Both the position numbers and the translations under genes were made by a program. From Siphonodentalium dalli (lineage: Eukaryota > Mollusca > Scaphopoda > Gadilida > Siphonodentaliidae), in NCBI GenBank assembly GCA_032622095.1, contig CP136062.1:12801710-12865709 (forward strand): a stretch of DNA of 64,000 nt. Reading direction: 5' to 3'. The notes beneath the pieces are model-generated. The model did no database searches, had not been told where the DNA came from, and saw only the letters and a program-made list of their open reading frames with translations. This document shows, piece after piece, positions 44,120 through 56,442 of the stretch. Every line of letters begins with the position of its first letter. Position 1 is the stretch's first letter.

Positions 44120-47100
44120 ACTTTCTTGATGGGGTGGGGAATCCTTGTTAGTTAGTGGCTTGTTTATAATATTGATTGGCTAGCTTCGTTTCCGAACTGG
44201 GTGTCCGTATCAAGTTGTGAGACGGCAGAATAAACATTGGGAGTTTCGTATGAATTTGAAAGAAATGATGAGTTTGACAGATTTATCTCATCACAGAAAC
44301 TACATTTCCAAGAAAATGACATATTCATTTGCTCCATGTATGGTCAGAATGTGAGACTTGTATGACACGATATGAGAGGTCACAGATGTTGTGCTCTTCA
44401 TTTATGGTGGCTTTTATAAAGTTAGCCCAATTTGTGTTGGGGAAATTGACCTCCACGTTTGTAAGTTTATCGTGTGTCTGGGCGGGAACGGTTAGTCGTC
44501 ATTTGCGTTCCTAAACTCCGGTATTTGTGTTAGGTTGACCTTTGTCGCATTGTTTTAGTAAAGCGAAGGTCGCTATGAATGCTCGTAATTTGCTTGTTAA
44601 GTATGGTAACTTAGGTAATTAGGTATTTGGTGTACCAAACGTTTTATATTAAAATATAGTTTAACTGGTTTCGTTTGGGTTAAGCTCTTCATGTGAATTG
44701 TTACTAAGTGAATTGTCATTACGGCAGGTATTCAAGTCTCGCTATATTCTCTGGGCTGCCTATAGTCTCGTCCTTGTGGACTTCACGATTTACGACTAAG
44801 AAAAAGAGGGCGATACTTGAATACGGATCTCGGTAACATGGTAGTGATAACCTATATGCAATGCCTACGTACAATGTACTACAGCATTTATGCTGTCCCT
44901 CGTGCATGCATCCTGTATTAAGATGAAAACAGGAAATCACTTTACTCATCATGTCCTGAGAGTCATTTAAATATCTTGTTCTCAATATATTTCTTATTGT
45001 TTGAGCTGTGCACGATGTATAACCATTACAGGTTGCTGTTATTGTTGTTTATTTGTTGGAATGTGGACTCCAATGGTGAGATCTATTATATTACTATTAA
45101 TCCTTTCAAAACTAAATTTATTCTCTCAATCATTTAAAAATGTATAAACTGGAATGGTCTATTATTCATCTGGAAGGGCTTTCTGGAAAATTAAGCAGAC
45201 AACAAATAATAAAAGTGTAGACAGAAGTAATCTTATTTATTGGAGGGAAACGTTCAGATACTAAGTTGAAAATATTTCCTCTCGTCAATGAGTAGTTAGT
45301 ATAGAAGTGGTTAATATGGTAACTACTCGTCAATTTGTATTGAGTATAGAAAGGGTTAATACAGTATCCATTTAATATCCTCTTACAACAACCCCTCCTA
45401 AAATACGGCCGGGCCGGTTGTCCCTATGGCAGATGCCATAATAATTCATAATAAAATTACAAAGTTTTTCATAAATTATCAAAACTAATAAATTAAGAGA
45501 AATTAATGCTAGTATATTTCATGCATGTCCTGATTTTTAAAACCTGCTGAGTGCTAGAAGTTTTAATATTTTATTAAGAGTATAATATTTCTGTTTAAAC
45601 CACTCGAGTATGAGGGGTAGGGCAGATATAAGCCCTTTAATATAAGGTTGAGGGTATTTAATATTTTAAACTATACATTGTACAACAGCCACTGAATTTG
45701 TCAACATCTAGCTTTTACATCAATGCGATTGTTCATGTCTGAGTTGGATCACTATATATGTTTGTGGAGAATTTAGATTAAGATCCCCGTTTAATTATTT
45801 AATAAGTTTAAAGTTACTCGAGTCATAAATTCATTATAATTATCATGTTGTTTGCATCGTTCATAGAGCACATGAGTGTATTTTTCACTAATCATTGGCT
45901 CAAATTCATTCACTTGTTGCATATATTATTATAAAATTCTTTGTTCAGAAGCTTTTGAGAGTGTAAAAATTACTACCTATTCATACAGCCATGTTTGCTT
46001 ATTTTTGGTAGATTAATTGAAAGCTACATTAATTGTAAGATTCTCTCAGTGTCTTTAGTGTTCTATGTAAATGGTAAATGTTAACTGTGGTGTGCGTTTA
46101 TTCGAATTGGTGAGACAATTTATGAAAATGGGCATGTGCTGAAAAAATTTCATATTCATCGAGAGTTGTTCAATTGTTATTTTTTATGAAAATTAAATTT
46201 TAAATTTTGAAAAAAACTAACCACGTTATAGAATCTGCCATGCTAGTTCGATTCACAGTACCAAATTTAGTTGAAATCAGTTCAGGGGTCTGGGAGAAAA
46301 TCATTAACAGATGTATCGTTACCATTGCGATTAAAGGGTCAATGAGTACATGCACCCCTGTTACAAATGTTGTTTTTTCACATTCATAATGCCACAATAT
46401 TATTTGAGAAGTCATCTCCTTCACTGACAATAATATAAACGTTTCTGCTTGCCATTCTCTTCAATGTCTATTCTGCATGAAATGAGATCTGATCTTATCT
46501 GACAGTGTTCTATGCGGTTATACAGGCACGTGTTACAGCATGACGTTTATATAGGTTGTTAAGTCCTGTTCATCTGTGATAATGATGTGTCTTATTTATT
46601 ATGCTGATGATTTCAAGGAACAATTATCAGAGATGCCATCTTGATAACCCTGCCATAAATTTGTGAACTATTTATGGAAAATAAACTCACTTCAACTTCT
46701 AGAATATACCCTTTGAAATTACTAGATCAATGGATCTCATAGATTGGGATTTACATTATGTTAAAATATGGGCAGAACTAGGATATTTATCACACCCGCA
46801 CTCACCCGATCTATGTTATTAATTCATGATTGGTATAGATTCCTATATTACATGTAATAATTTTGATATATTCTGGTATTATCAGTCATGTTTTGATAAA
46901 TGTCCAATAGTTGGAGATTTAGTTTGGTCCAGTTAGGAGGTAATGGGCAATGATCTATTGGGGAGGGGTCGGGATGGGCAGCTAGAAATTTCAAGGTGGA
47001 CACCCCCATATCCTTCCCAACATTCAACGAAGACCCTCTACCTGTGTCCCTGTTTAGAACTACTTGTTTTAAAGTGATTTGACAAGTACTGACTAGTGTA

Positions 47101-47240
47101 GTCTTCAGAGACCCGATATTCTCCGTATTTACAGTAATACGAGCGACCCCACCGTCAATGACTGTCTTGTTATAAGTAATGTGGTTTTTGTTCCCCGAAA
47201 ATTAATTTCGGGGGATTATGGAAAGCAGCACCGTCAGTCG
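44120..47240. other. No gene recognised
   Basis: Strongly AT-rich noncoding DNA. An isolated diverged relative of the 47-kb minisatellite unit (GAGTA...TTAGTATAGAA) occurs near 45285-45370. Confidence 0.5.
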
Positions 47241-47244
47241 ATAC

Positions 47245-48195
47245 ATTTACTAAGGGATACTACTCAGTGAGTACTTAGTATATAACTTATTATCTGAACA
47301 TTTACTAGGCATCTACTGTCGATGAGTATTTAGTATATAACTTATTATCTGAAACTTTACTAAAGGATAATACTCGTCAGTGAGTATTTAGTATATAACT
47401 TATTATCTGAACATTTACTAAGGGATCTACTGTCAATGAGTACTTAGTATATAACTTGTTATCTGAACATTTACTAAGGAACCTACACGTCAATGAGTAT
47501 TTAATATATAACTTATTATCTGAACATTTACTGAGGGATCTACTGTCAATGAGTATGTAGTATATAACTTATTATCTGAACATTTACTAAGGGATCCACT
47601 GTCAATGAGTATGTAGTATATACCTTGTTATCTGAACATTTACTAAGGTAGCTACACGTCATTGAGTATTTAATATATAACTTATTATCTGAACATTTAC
47701 TAAGGGACCTACACGTCAATGAGTATTTAGTATATACCTTGTTATCTGAACATTTACTAAGGGATCTACTGTCGATGAGTACTTAGTATATAACTTGTTA
47801 TCTGAACATTTACTAAGGGACCTACACGTCAATGAGTATTTAATATATAACTTATCTGAACATTTACTAAGGGATAATACTTGTCAGTGAGTATTTAATG
47901 TATAACTTATTATCTGAACATTTACTAAGGGATCTACTGTCGATGAGTATTTAATATATAACTTGTTATCTGAACATTTACTAAGGGATACTACTCGTAA
48001 ATGAGTATTTAATATATAACTTATTATCTGAACATTTACTATGGTAGCTACACGTCAATGAGTATTTAATATATAACTTATTATCTGAACATTTACTAAG
48101 GGATAATACTTGTCAGTGAGTATTTAGTATATAACTTGTTATCTGAACATTTACTAAGGGATACTACTCGTAAATGAGTATTTAGTATAGAAATG
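47245..48195. repeat. ~57-bp minisatellite, about 17 units
   Basis: Each unit reads roughly GAGTATTTAGTATATAACTT, then ATTATCTGAACATTTACTAA, then GGGATCTACTGTCAAT. Variants alternate between CTACTGTC and CTACACGTC or ATACTTGTC, giving a mixed pattern that suggests higher-order copying. Confidence 0.95.
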
Positions 48196-48326
48196 GTTGA
48201 ATACATACATTTGTTCATGTCCTGGCGATTGAACATTGCTTGCATTTTGCCCCCAAAAATGTGTATAGTAGACATCTTGAGATACAGAAACATTTAGTAC
48301 ATGGCATGCAAAACATATATTATTGT

Positions 48327-48540
48327 ACCGGTATAATCAGGGAGGTGGAGACAGGGTACCGGTATAATCAAGGAGATGGAGACGGTACCGGTATAATCAG
48401 GGAGGTGGAGACAGGGTACCGGTATAATCAGGGAGGTGGAGACAGGGTACCGGTATAATCAGGGAGGTGGAGACAGGGTACCGGTATAATCAGGGAGGTG
48501 GAGACAGGGTACCGGTATAATCAGTGAGGTGGAGACAGGG
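48327..48540. repeat. 31-bp minisatellite, 7 units
   Basis: Unit TACCGGTATAATCAGGGAGG then TGGAGACAGGG; the second unit is 3 bp shorter. The open frame through it is a product of the repeat. Confidence 0.95.
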
Positions 48541-49096
48541 TGGAGTCTCATCCAATTGTTTTCAATAGCTGGCAAATCATGGCTGACACAACATTAGTTG
48601 GAACTTTTACATTACATATACATGTACATGATATAGGGCGAAATTATTCTCATTGTTTGATTTGGAAAGTAATTGGTGGGGAATATGTTGTTTTTATATT
48701 CTACTTTTGGTCCAAATATTGCTCTGAAATGGCTATTGGTTTGCAATTTAGGGGATGTCAGGTTGGATTTTCAGTTGGAAAGTTTGAGCTACCATTTAGA
48801 AAGTTCAACTGGGGGGGGGGTGCAAAATAATATTTCATGAACAAATGTCAAGGTGGACAAACACAACCTCCCACCAGTGGGGACCATCTAGCCACATCCC
48901 TGTGTGTAAAAACACATTGGCTACCATGTGTTATTATGCTCAGGGAGGTGTCTAGATGGTCTCCATTGTGGGGTCTCCAATGATTAGTTACTGTTATAAA
49001 TCACACTTCTCAGTTAATGCCAGACATAAATGCTCTACGTGTAAGCTTTCTTTACAGTCAATTATTTACCAGATCAATATACTTCTAAGTTAGAAA
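48541..49096. other. No gene; relative of the 10-kb repeat
   Basis: About 48700-48800 (TTTGGTCCAAATATTG, GAAATGGCTATTGG, TCAGTTGGAAAG) resembles the tandem pair at 10015-10505. A G run lies near 48811-48820. Confidence 0.5.
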
Positions 49097-50029
49097 TGTC
49101 GCACACCGTGGGTATAGGGGTTCCTGGCTAACTCTGGCGAGCACGACAGTCATTTATAAACTTTAGCCTCTCTGAATATTTGAGTGGTATATAGATACGT
49201 GTGATGAACAGGATATTTAAGAAAGGAACGATCTCACCTTATGAGTCTCTATACTTTTATATAATGAAATTCTGTATAGCATGAAAGTCGGCTTTATATC
49301 TAGCCCATCAAATATTAAGCACATCGTATACACACATCGTAGTTGGTAGACTCTGAAATAATTAAAACATCCTAATAATAATACAAAATGTGGGAATGAG
49401 ATATATCATTTAAAGTTAGCGTAAATGACTTCACCCTTTATATTATTCTCGAAACTTTACTTTATGTGGACTATATCTTTGTCCATGTAAAAATATTTCT
49501 TATTTCCTTTTTAAAATTCCCCCCTATTAAAAATTAGTTAACATTAAGACTACTAAATTATTTACCAGATTCTCCAATAACTAAAAACCAAGTTCAACAA
49601 AGTGATGAAATGACATGTGTTTAAATGACCAAATTTGTGTTACAATAATTACCTTGTCTGTTTTGACAAAAGTCAAGAGCATTAAAGAGCATAGGTGTAT
49701 GTTTTATATTGATCCAAACATGTAAGGAGATGTTGCCCCCAACTCCAGGTATTAACAAGTGACCTGTTTGTGTGTGCGTGTTCAATGTTCGATCACGAGG
49801 TCCGAGCAATCAGATTTTGTTGACCACTCTAAATTTAGGGCGCATGGGATGAGTGAATAGAAAAGGTCGTGTGCAAAGCTAAGAGTGCAACAAACATTAG
49901 CAAATTAACTCATGCCGTGCCGGTTATTTTTATAAATGTCTTGCGTACCGAGAAATATACTAATATTATTAATGCTAATTATGTTATGTATTTAAATATA
50001 ATTTATCCTGACGAAGTCACTGTATAACA
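49097..50029 (-). repeat. 3' LTR of G2
   Basis: In element orientation it starts TGTTATACAG and ends GCGACA, with TG...CA edges. It matches 57798-58734. Confidence 0.95.
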
Positions 50030-50030
50030 T

Positions 50031-50042
50031 ACTCCCCCTCCA
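50031..50042 (-). promoter_or_regulatory. Polypurine tract of G2
   Basis: In element orientation TGGAGGGGGAGT lies one base before the 3' LTR. This is the RNase H-resistant purine stretch that primes plus-strand DNA synthesis. Confidence 0.85.
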
Positions 50043-51382
50043 AATATATATGACATCCCTGTCATTTACAACTAATCATTCTCATAATACCCATATCTAA
50101 TGCTGTTTTGATCAAAATAACTATCCAAATTGTCAATATGTACACGCCAACACATATGCTGTACTACATATGGGTGTAATATAACTTACTTGACTATAAA
50201 CGTCCACAAAATACACACATACTCAATATGTCAATTTACTGACACACAAAAGTAAATATCTGAAATTTCAACCTCAGATCAATCGTAAACATCTCATCTC
50301 AAATTCTTATGACAAACAAACATGCATTTATTCATCATGAAGTTTCAAAAAAATCAAATACACTAGCTTATTTCAATTCGTTTACCATGCATGATCTATG
50401 CTAAGATAAAAATTTAATTTTTGGACAGCAAAACATTAAATCTAAAACATACACAATTGTCAATCTTGCCTCTCCTACAATATGGTTACTAGACTAATCT
50501 ATTTAATTTATAAATTTTATTTTATTGAACTTGGACATCAGAACACTAAGTTCTGGTTCATCAATTAATTAATCAACAGATAAACTCAAATTAAATTAGT
50601 GATCCATTGCAAGAAATGCCAGATATATCAAAAGTTAAAAAATTTAATTCTTCCAAAAATTCAAATGATTACATAAAAAATGTTTTCACATCCAGATGAC
50701 ATGACTGAACAAAAATGATAACAATGAAAAATGCAAATCACAATTACTGGTATAGCCTGAATTGGCTGAAAATTTTATATGGAATAACAAATCTGTTGTA
50801 TGACTTGAAAGAGTGTTTATGCTCTAAATTCATACCATATACATTAAAATGCTGCGACGACCAATCGCTTAATGATTAATCAAACCTGGAGAAAAATTAT
50901 CCATACAAATATTTCTTCAAATGGAATTGTCAATATATTATGTGCCTATATAACTTTAATACATGTACTTCAAACTCAAATTGGCTTATCTTGTCACTAT
51001 ATTTGACTATACATTTACGGTAAAATCTCTGCTATAATAATCTGCAAATAAAATGTCTGCGATTATCAGCTGCAAATACAATACAATTTAAAAATATCAC
51101 TGTACTAATACTATTTTAATTATACATGATTCTGAAAAACAAATTATGTTAAGCACAGGGTTATACGCTGAAATAAAGAATTACTTGAAAACTGGTACCT
51201 CATATGAGTTTTGGCTGCACTGGATCGTCAGTTGTAATCCTACTGTATTCCTGATAGTCCGAACAATAACATAAAATCATAATCCTTACCATGCATAATT
51301 TTCCTTCTCAAACTCAGAACTTGATATTTGTTTGGACATTGAAAATATTTATATCTGAATTTTCACTATGCAAAAATGTTTG
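50043..51382. other. Long 3' noncoding region of G2
   Basis: About 1.34 kb of AT-rich DNA between the end of pol and the polypurine tract. No frame above about 60 codons is present and no transmembrane or env-like sequence was seen. Confidence 0.6.
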
Positions 51383-51702
51383 TCATTCTAACATTGTTTC
51401 AAGGGTTTTCTGAACTACAGATGGTTCCATCCCTACAAATATCTGCTTATCAGTGAGAGTTTTCAAGACATTTAGCTTTATTTGCCGGATTGTATCCGAA
51501 ACATTAACTAATGGCATTGAACTCTCTATAGCTCTATGTGATACATAATCTGACTCCCAATATGGTTTCCTTGTATATCGGTTTGAACGTCTGGTCGGAG
51601 TCGGTGGGTGAGTAACTTCCTTTTCAACCTCTTCTTGTGTTTGAATAATTCTTACCTGACTTTCGTCTTCCTGACTTGGTGGAATTTCTGATTGTGATTC
51701 TA
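51383..51702 (-). pseudogene. Integrase C-terminal tail of G2, shifted frame
   Basis: The frame of the preceding piece stops with TAG at 51700, but a neighbouring minus-strand frame is open from there to TGA at 51383. It encodes a Glu/Gln/Ser-rich stretch, then RRSNRYTRKPYW, a basic segment common at the C-terminal end of Gypsy integrases. A single frameshift near 51700 separates it from the main integrase. Confidence 0.6.
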
Positions 51703-52569
51703 CTCTTCTCGAGTTTGACTATTTCTTACCTTTTTCTGCTCTACATGTTGGATATCTACAACTTCATCTTGTTGATTATCCTCTGCAGAGTCGTCACTCG
51801 TAACATTTGTCTCTCCCTCATCGAGAATTTCAGTTCTCAAATAGACATCTGTTGTCTTCTCTACTTTGTCCTCTTCTCTGGACTCTATGGGTGCACCCTT
51901 TATCTCTAACACTATTTCCTCTAATTCATCGTCTGATTCGTCATCTGATTGTCCACCATTTTCCTCCACCCTCGTTTTCGTGTCATTCTTTCCCTTCTCC
52001 ATTTCATCATCTGCCGGTATGACACTTGATTGTTCTACTATGACACTTGTTGGCATGGGCCAATTTACTGGAAGCAAATGATTCCTGTGAATTGTTTTTC
52101 TTATTCCCCGTTCCAATTCTACTATATATACTGGAATATCTTGTACTGGTTGTTGAACAACTTTATATATGGGATCTTCATATTTGTCACTTAACTTATG
52201 TGGTCCTTCAAAGGCTAATATCCTTACTAATACTCTGTCTCCTATTTCAATCTTTGATGCTCTAGCTTTCTTGTTGTAATTTCGTTCACTTCTCATCCGA
52301 CTCTTCATAGTCATCTCTCTGACTCGTTCATGTACTTCGGAAATCCTTCTCCTCAGATTTGAAATATATTCTTCCACTGAATCTGCTCCTCCATCGTCTT
52401 TAATCCCAAACGCTACATCAATCGCCATTCTTGGGTTTCTACCAAACATCAACAGATAAGGTGAAACACCGGTACTTTCATGACTTTTACTGTTGTAAGC
52501 ACTTTCAAACGGTCCAATATATTTACTCCAATCTCTTTTTATCCGGTTCCAAGGTTCCGAGCATTCCAA
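51700..52569 (-). pseudogene. Integrase C-terminal half of G2
   Basis: Continues integrase after the catalytic glutamate in a different frame. STGVSPYLLMFGRNPRMAIDV (residues 32-52) is the typical post-core motif. A basic helix and a GDRVLVRI...GPHKLSDKYEDPIYKV segment follow at about 105-140, matching the GPY/F module that binds DNA or targets chromatin. The last ~120 residues are acidic (DDESDDELEEIV). The frame change with the core lies in the overlap 52523-52569. The nominal start is internal. Confidence 0.85.
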
Positions 52570-53089
52570 TTAAGGATTTATTATATCTCTCGCAAATTCC
52601 ATTCCCTTGAGGGTGATAAATTGACGTGCGAGTCTTCTCTATACCACATAATTCACATAGTTGCTTGATAATTTTGGATTCAAAATTTCTTGCTTGATCC
52701 GAATGTATTCTATGTGGTAATCCATAATGCACAATGAAATTATTATAGAATACACTTGCCGTTGTTTCTGCTGTCTGGTCCTTGGTAACATATGCTTGCG
52801 CATATTTCGTAAAATGGTCAGTGATTACTAGAATATTCTTAAGCCCTCCTCTTGTTGGTTCCAGTGTTAGAAAGTCCATGCAAACCATTTCCAGTGGCTG
52901 CGTTGTTTGTATGGAAACTAACTGAGCAGTAGTATTTTTCTGCGATTGTCTTCTAACACACCGGGGACAATTTCTAATAAAATCTTCTACCTTACTATCA
53001 ATTCCTGGCCAATAAAACCGCTCTTTAATTAGTGAAATTGTTCTATCTTGTCCTGGATGACCAATATTTGTATGTAGTGCCTGTAACAC
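52523..53089 (-). pseudogene. Integrase zinc-binding and catalytic core of G2
   Basis: H6, H11, C41 and C44 form the HHCC zinc module (HTNIGHPG, then CPRC). D72 (CMDFLTL), D131 (IHSDQARNF) and E167 (GICERYN) form the DD35E triad with 35 residues between the last two. The enzyme inserts the element's cDNA. The reading frame begins after an in-frame TAG and is separated from RNase H by a frame change near 53095-53158, next to a T run in the plus strand. It ends by frameshift near 52545. Confidence 0.9.
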
Positions 53090-53157
53090 TGTCTACCTTC
53101 TCTTTTGGAAGAACCAGTTGGTGTCTGTGAACTCCATTAAATGTTGTTTTTTTTATA

Positions 53158-54681
53158 CTATACGCCTCTTCTCAGCTTGAAAGCTTTGAAATGTCTAAAA
53201 AATGCTGAATGTTCCTTAATTTGTGGGATACTTTTTCGGTTTGGAATTTCTCCTTTCTTTATAAATGGTAGCCACTTCCCAATAATCTTATCATTTCGTT
53301 GTAATCTTCTCCAGTCTGAAATTGTCATTATGTCTATATTGATTCCTGTTATTTCCTCTTCCGGATATTCTTGTTCTGATGCTCCTACACTTCCACAGTA
53401 TGGTTGTTGAAATTGCATGGCCTGGCAAATTTCTTTTACCACGCTTTCTGGCACTGTCTTTATCGAATCTTCCTTCACTGGTATCTGCTTCATTCTGGAT
53501 AATGAATCCGCATCAGCATTATTCTTTCCAGGGCGATACTTTACCGTAAAGTCATAGGCTGCTAATGCTGGTAACCATATATGTCCTGTCGCGTCCAATT
53601 TTGCGCTTGATAATACATAAGTCATTGGGTGGTTGTCAGTCAAAACCTCGAATCTACTACCATATAGATAGTCGTGGAATTTATCCACCACTGCCCACAT
53701 CAATGCTAGAAATTCCAGCTTGTGTGCCGGGTAGTTTCTTTCACTTTTTGTTACTCCATGGCTTTCGTAAGCAATTACTCTTTTAACTCCATCTACTTGC
53801 TGGTATAACACCCCACCGAGGCTGTCAAGGCTAGCATCGGTGTGCAACTCGTAACTTACCTTAAAATATGGATAGCCTAATATAGGATATGTCACCAATC
53901 TGTGCTTGAGTCCTTCAAATGCATCCTGATGCTTACTCTCCCATGTCCACTTTCTACTGAAAATTGCCTTATACTTCCCTTTTCTTTTTTTCTTCACATT
54001 TGACGGTGGAATCAGTTCTTGTAATGGTTTAGCTACTTTTGCAAAATCTTTGACAAATTTTCTATAATATGATGCAAAAGCAACGAAACGACGTACCTCA
54101 TCTGGATTTTCTGGAACAGGCCAATTTTTTACTTTATCAATCTTTTCTGGATCTGGTTCTACACCTTCTCTCGAAACCATATGAACCACATACCGGATCT
54201 TACGTTTCAAGAATTCACACTTACCTGGGGATAACTTTAATCCATTTTCTCTCAATCGTTCAAATAACCGTCTGAGTCTAACTAAATGTTCTGAGAATCC
54301 TGGCGAAAATGAAATAATATCATCAATAAAAACACACAGTATATTGTGGTTTAAGCCATCCAAGATCTGTTCCATTAACCGCTGATAACAAGCTCCACTG
54401 TTCGACAAACCAAATGGAAGGCGTTCGAAAGACCAATGTCCTAGTGGTCCTGCCGTGAATGCCGTCCTTTCTTTGTGGTCTTCATGAAGAGGAACCTGAT
54501 AATAACCCATACGAGCATCACAGAGACTAAAGTAGGTCGATCCTCGTAAACAGTCTATCACATCTTCAATTCTTGGTAAACTGTACGCGTCCTTGATTGT
54601 CCTTTGGTTCAATTGTCGGAAGTCTATTGCTATGCGTAATTCTCCTGATTTCTTGCGAACTAATACCATATTTGACCCCAT
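53158..54681 (-). pseudogene. Reverse transcriptase and RNase H of G2
   Basis: A 507-codon piece. RT palm: FSLCDARMGYYQ with catalytic D55, the LPFGLSNSGACYQRLM primer-grip region, and VFIDDI with D120 and D121. The more common Gypsy form is Y-x-DD, so F at the first position is a mild variant. Connection: FVAFASYYRKFVKDFA. RNase H: D282 (LHTDASLD), E323 (HKLEFLAL), D349 (LTDNHPM) and D390 (NNADADSLSR). All catalytic residues are present. The nominal ATG is internal: the fingers lie upstream in another frame, separated at a GGGG run near 54683. The frame stops at 53158. Confidence 0.95.
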
Positions 54682-54682
54682 G

Positions 54683-54850
54683 GACTGTAAGAAGGTTTTA
54701 TAATCCCAGTCGCCTCTAGTTGTCGCAAATGATTCTGCACTTCATCAATAATTGCCGGTGGGATCTTCCGATATCGCTGTTTGAATGGTACTTCATTTGT
54801 TAATTCAATTCTATGTTTTACTTTATCTGTGAATCCAATATCTGTATCCC
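54683..54850 (-). pseudogene. RT N-terminal segment of G2, third frame
   Basis: The minus strand reads HRIELTNEVPFKQRYRKIPP, then EVQNHLRQLEATGIIKPSYSPWG, the standard N-terminal entry of Gypsy RT. It is in a frame different from both neighbours; changes fall near 54850 and 54683, at AAAA/CCCC and GGGG runs. Motif content is normal, so only reading frame is disturbed. Confidence 0.75.
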
Positions 54851-55303
54851 CAATAGAAAAGATATCTGCAAATTCTTGGATAAGTTCTTCAACTGACTTT
54901 TTTGTTGTGTAGTCAATGTTGGCTCTATTTTTACCTTTTGTAATACTATTTCTTCTCTATTTGCTTCCGTAACTTCTTTTTCTTCATTCTCGGCTATGGT
55001 GACTGGTTGTGCTTCAGCCACAATAGTTTTTGGTAAAATAATTACTGTTTGATTTGTTGTATTTGAAAAACAAAGATTGAAGATCTCCCTATCTCCTGTG
55101 TTCTTGAAATTCATGAGATATGGTGGAATTTCCAAGAATTTAGCTCTGCACGCTGGTTTCAATAAACAAACTGTGTCATAATCTGGTATCTTCTTATCCA
55201 CACTACAAGCAATGGTGCTTTCCGTGTTTGGCTTTAAAATTATTTTGTCCACTTCTGCGAAAAACGCAAAGTACAAAATTATTTTGACGCAACTTTCTCT
55301 CAC
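54818..55303 (-). pseudogene. Protease-RT linker region of G2
   Basis: A 161-codon frame with LKPNTESTIACSV, a FLEIPPYLMNF stretch and NTTNQTVIILPKTIVAEAQP, the beta-rich domain commonly found between protease and RT in Gypsy elements. There are no catalytic motifs. It ends by frame change at about 54850. Confidence 0.65.
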
Positions 55304-55382
55304 GTAGAGACAAACATCTGAATGTCAAATACCATGGCGTTGGCATTTTTGCAGTTTGCAAATATTTGACTCAATTATTAAT

Positions 55383-55787
55383 TTAACAGATATTCATTAA
55401 TTCTTTTAGTGCATTAGTACCTAATAATACTGGTACCTTACTATTATATACACTATTGGGCACAATCAACAGAATACATTGCAAGTTATTTTCAGATATA
55501 CCTGGAATATTTATATTTGCAGTTATAAATCCATTATATGGCAAACTATTGCCATCTGCACACTCTATATTCAATAATATGTCCAATTGTTCCACTTTAA
55601 TTTGTGATAAATATTTCTCATAAAATGATTGACTGACTGCTGAAATAGTACTACCTGAATCAAGAAGATATGGAACTTGAATTCCCTCTAAGATAATGGT
55701 TGCCTCTGTGGGACTGCCATTTACAACCGGGGTCCTCTTTGGTGCTTTTTCGCAGTTATTCAAACTGTCACTCTGGTTCATGGTCAC
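55383..55787 (-). CDS. Retropepsin-like protease of G2
   Basis: An aspartic protease that cleaves gag-pol. YLLDSGSTISAVS at residues 40-52 has the DSG active-site triad, preceded by the hydrophobic VPYLL strand and followed by a VPVLLGTNAL motif near the C-terminus, matching the G-x-x-L flap-side element. About 134 codons is normal size. The first in-frame start is GTG and an ATG follows two codons later, so expression probably depends on a gag-pol shift. It is in a frame different from gag and stops at 55383. Confidence 0.85.
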   Translation of the reverse strand: MTMNQSDSLNNCEKAPKRTPVVNGSPTEATIILEGIQVPYLLDSGSTISAVSQSFYEKYLSQIKVEQLDILLNIECADGNSLPYNGFITANINIPGISENNLQCILLIVPNSVYNSKVPVLLGTNALKELMNIC

Positions 55788-55813
55788 ACCTACCCCATGA
55801 ACCCTTTGTAGTT

Positions 55814-56386
55814 TTAAGACTGACTATTATTTTGTCCCCTCTCTTGCCTGTATACACAATTTAATGATTTGTGATTCTTACCCCCACAAGACCAGCAAGT
55901 TATCTCCCCCTGCCCTTGGCCTTGACCTGAAAATGAACCTCTATTTGTATAGTTACCCTGACTTGCTATATATCTACCTCTATTTGGTGTCTGGTACCTA
56001 TTTCTGAAATGACCTCTATATCCACTATTACCTTGTTGCTGGTTATATCTACCTCTGCCGTTGGGTGTCTGCTGAAAATTTGAATTGTTATTAATCTCTC
56101 TACCTGAACTTTTAAGTTCTCTTATTTCCTCAGTCAGCTTCGCCACCTGTTGCTGCAGTATCTGAAAATCTGAAGGTTTTTCTTTCGACTGCTGAACATT
56201 TACCGGTGCTTTAACTTGTTTACTTACTGGGTCTTCAGCTTCAAGTTTCCTTAATTCCACCAATAAAACTGTAAATGTCTCTGAAGTTTCTGCTTTATAC
56301 GTACTTATATCTTTCAGATCCTGTCTTAGTCCAGTCCATAACATTTGTTTTAGCATGCAATCACTATCTACTTCCATAAACTGCAA
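55814..56386 (-). CDS. Gag C-terminal part with zinc knuckle, G2
   Basis: The nucleocapsid portion. It continues the capsid region after a frameshift near 56445. It includes an acidic helix, a coiled segment (QQQVAKLTEEIRELKSSG), a Gln/Gly/Arg/Asn-rich RNA-binding zone, and a CCHC knuckle C-x2-C-x4-H-x4-C at residues 164-177 (CWSCGGKNHKSLNC). It stops 27 bases before the protease frame, in a different frame, as in elements using frameshift expression. Confidence 0.85.
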   Translation of the reverse strand: MQFMEVDSDCMLKQMLWTGLRQDLKDISTYKAETSETFTVLLVELRKLEAEDPVSKQVKAPVNVQQSKEKPSDFQILQQQVAKLTEEIRELKSSGREINNNSNFQQTPNGRGRYNQQQGNSGYRGHFRNRYQTPNRGRYIASQGNYTNRGSFSGQGQGQGEITCWSCGGKNHKSLNCVYRQERGQNNSQS

Positions 56387-56442
56387 TGTCTGATTTAATA
56401 GGTCCTCTAATCTACATGCCCATGTAACAACTACATCTTCCC

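Noticed and set aside
48240-48458. Open frame ending in YNQGGGD-type repeats
   Set aside because: Product of the 31-bp minisatellite.
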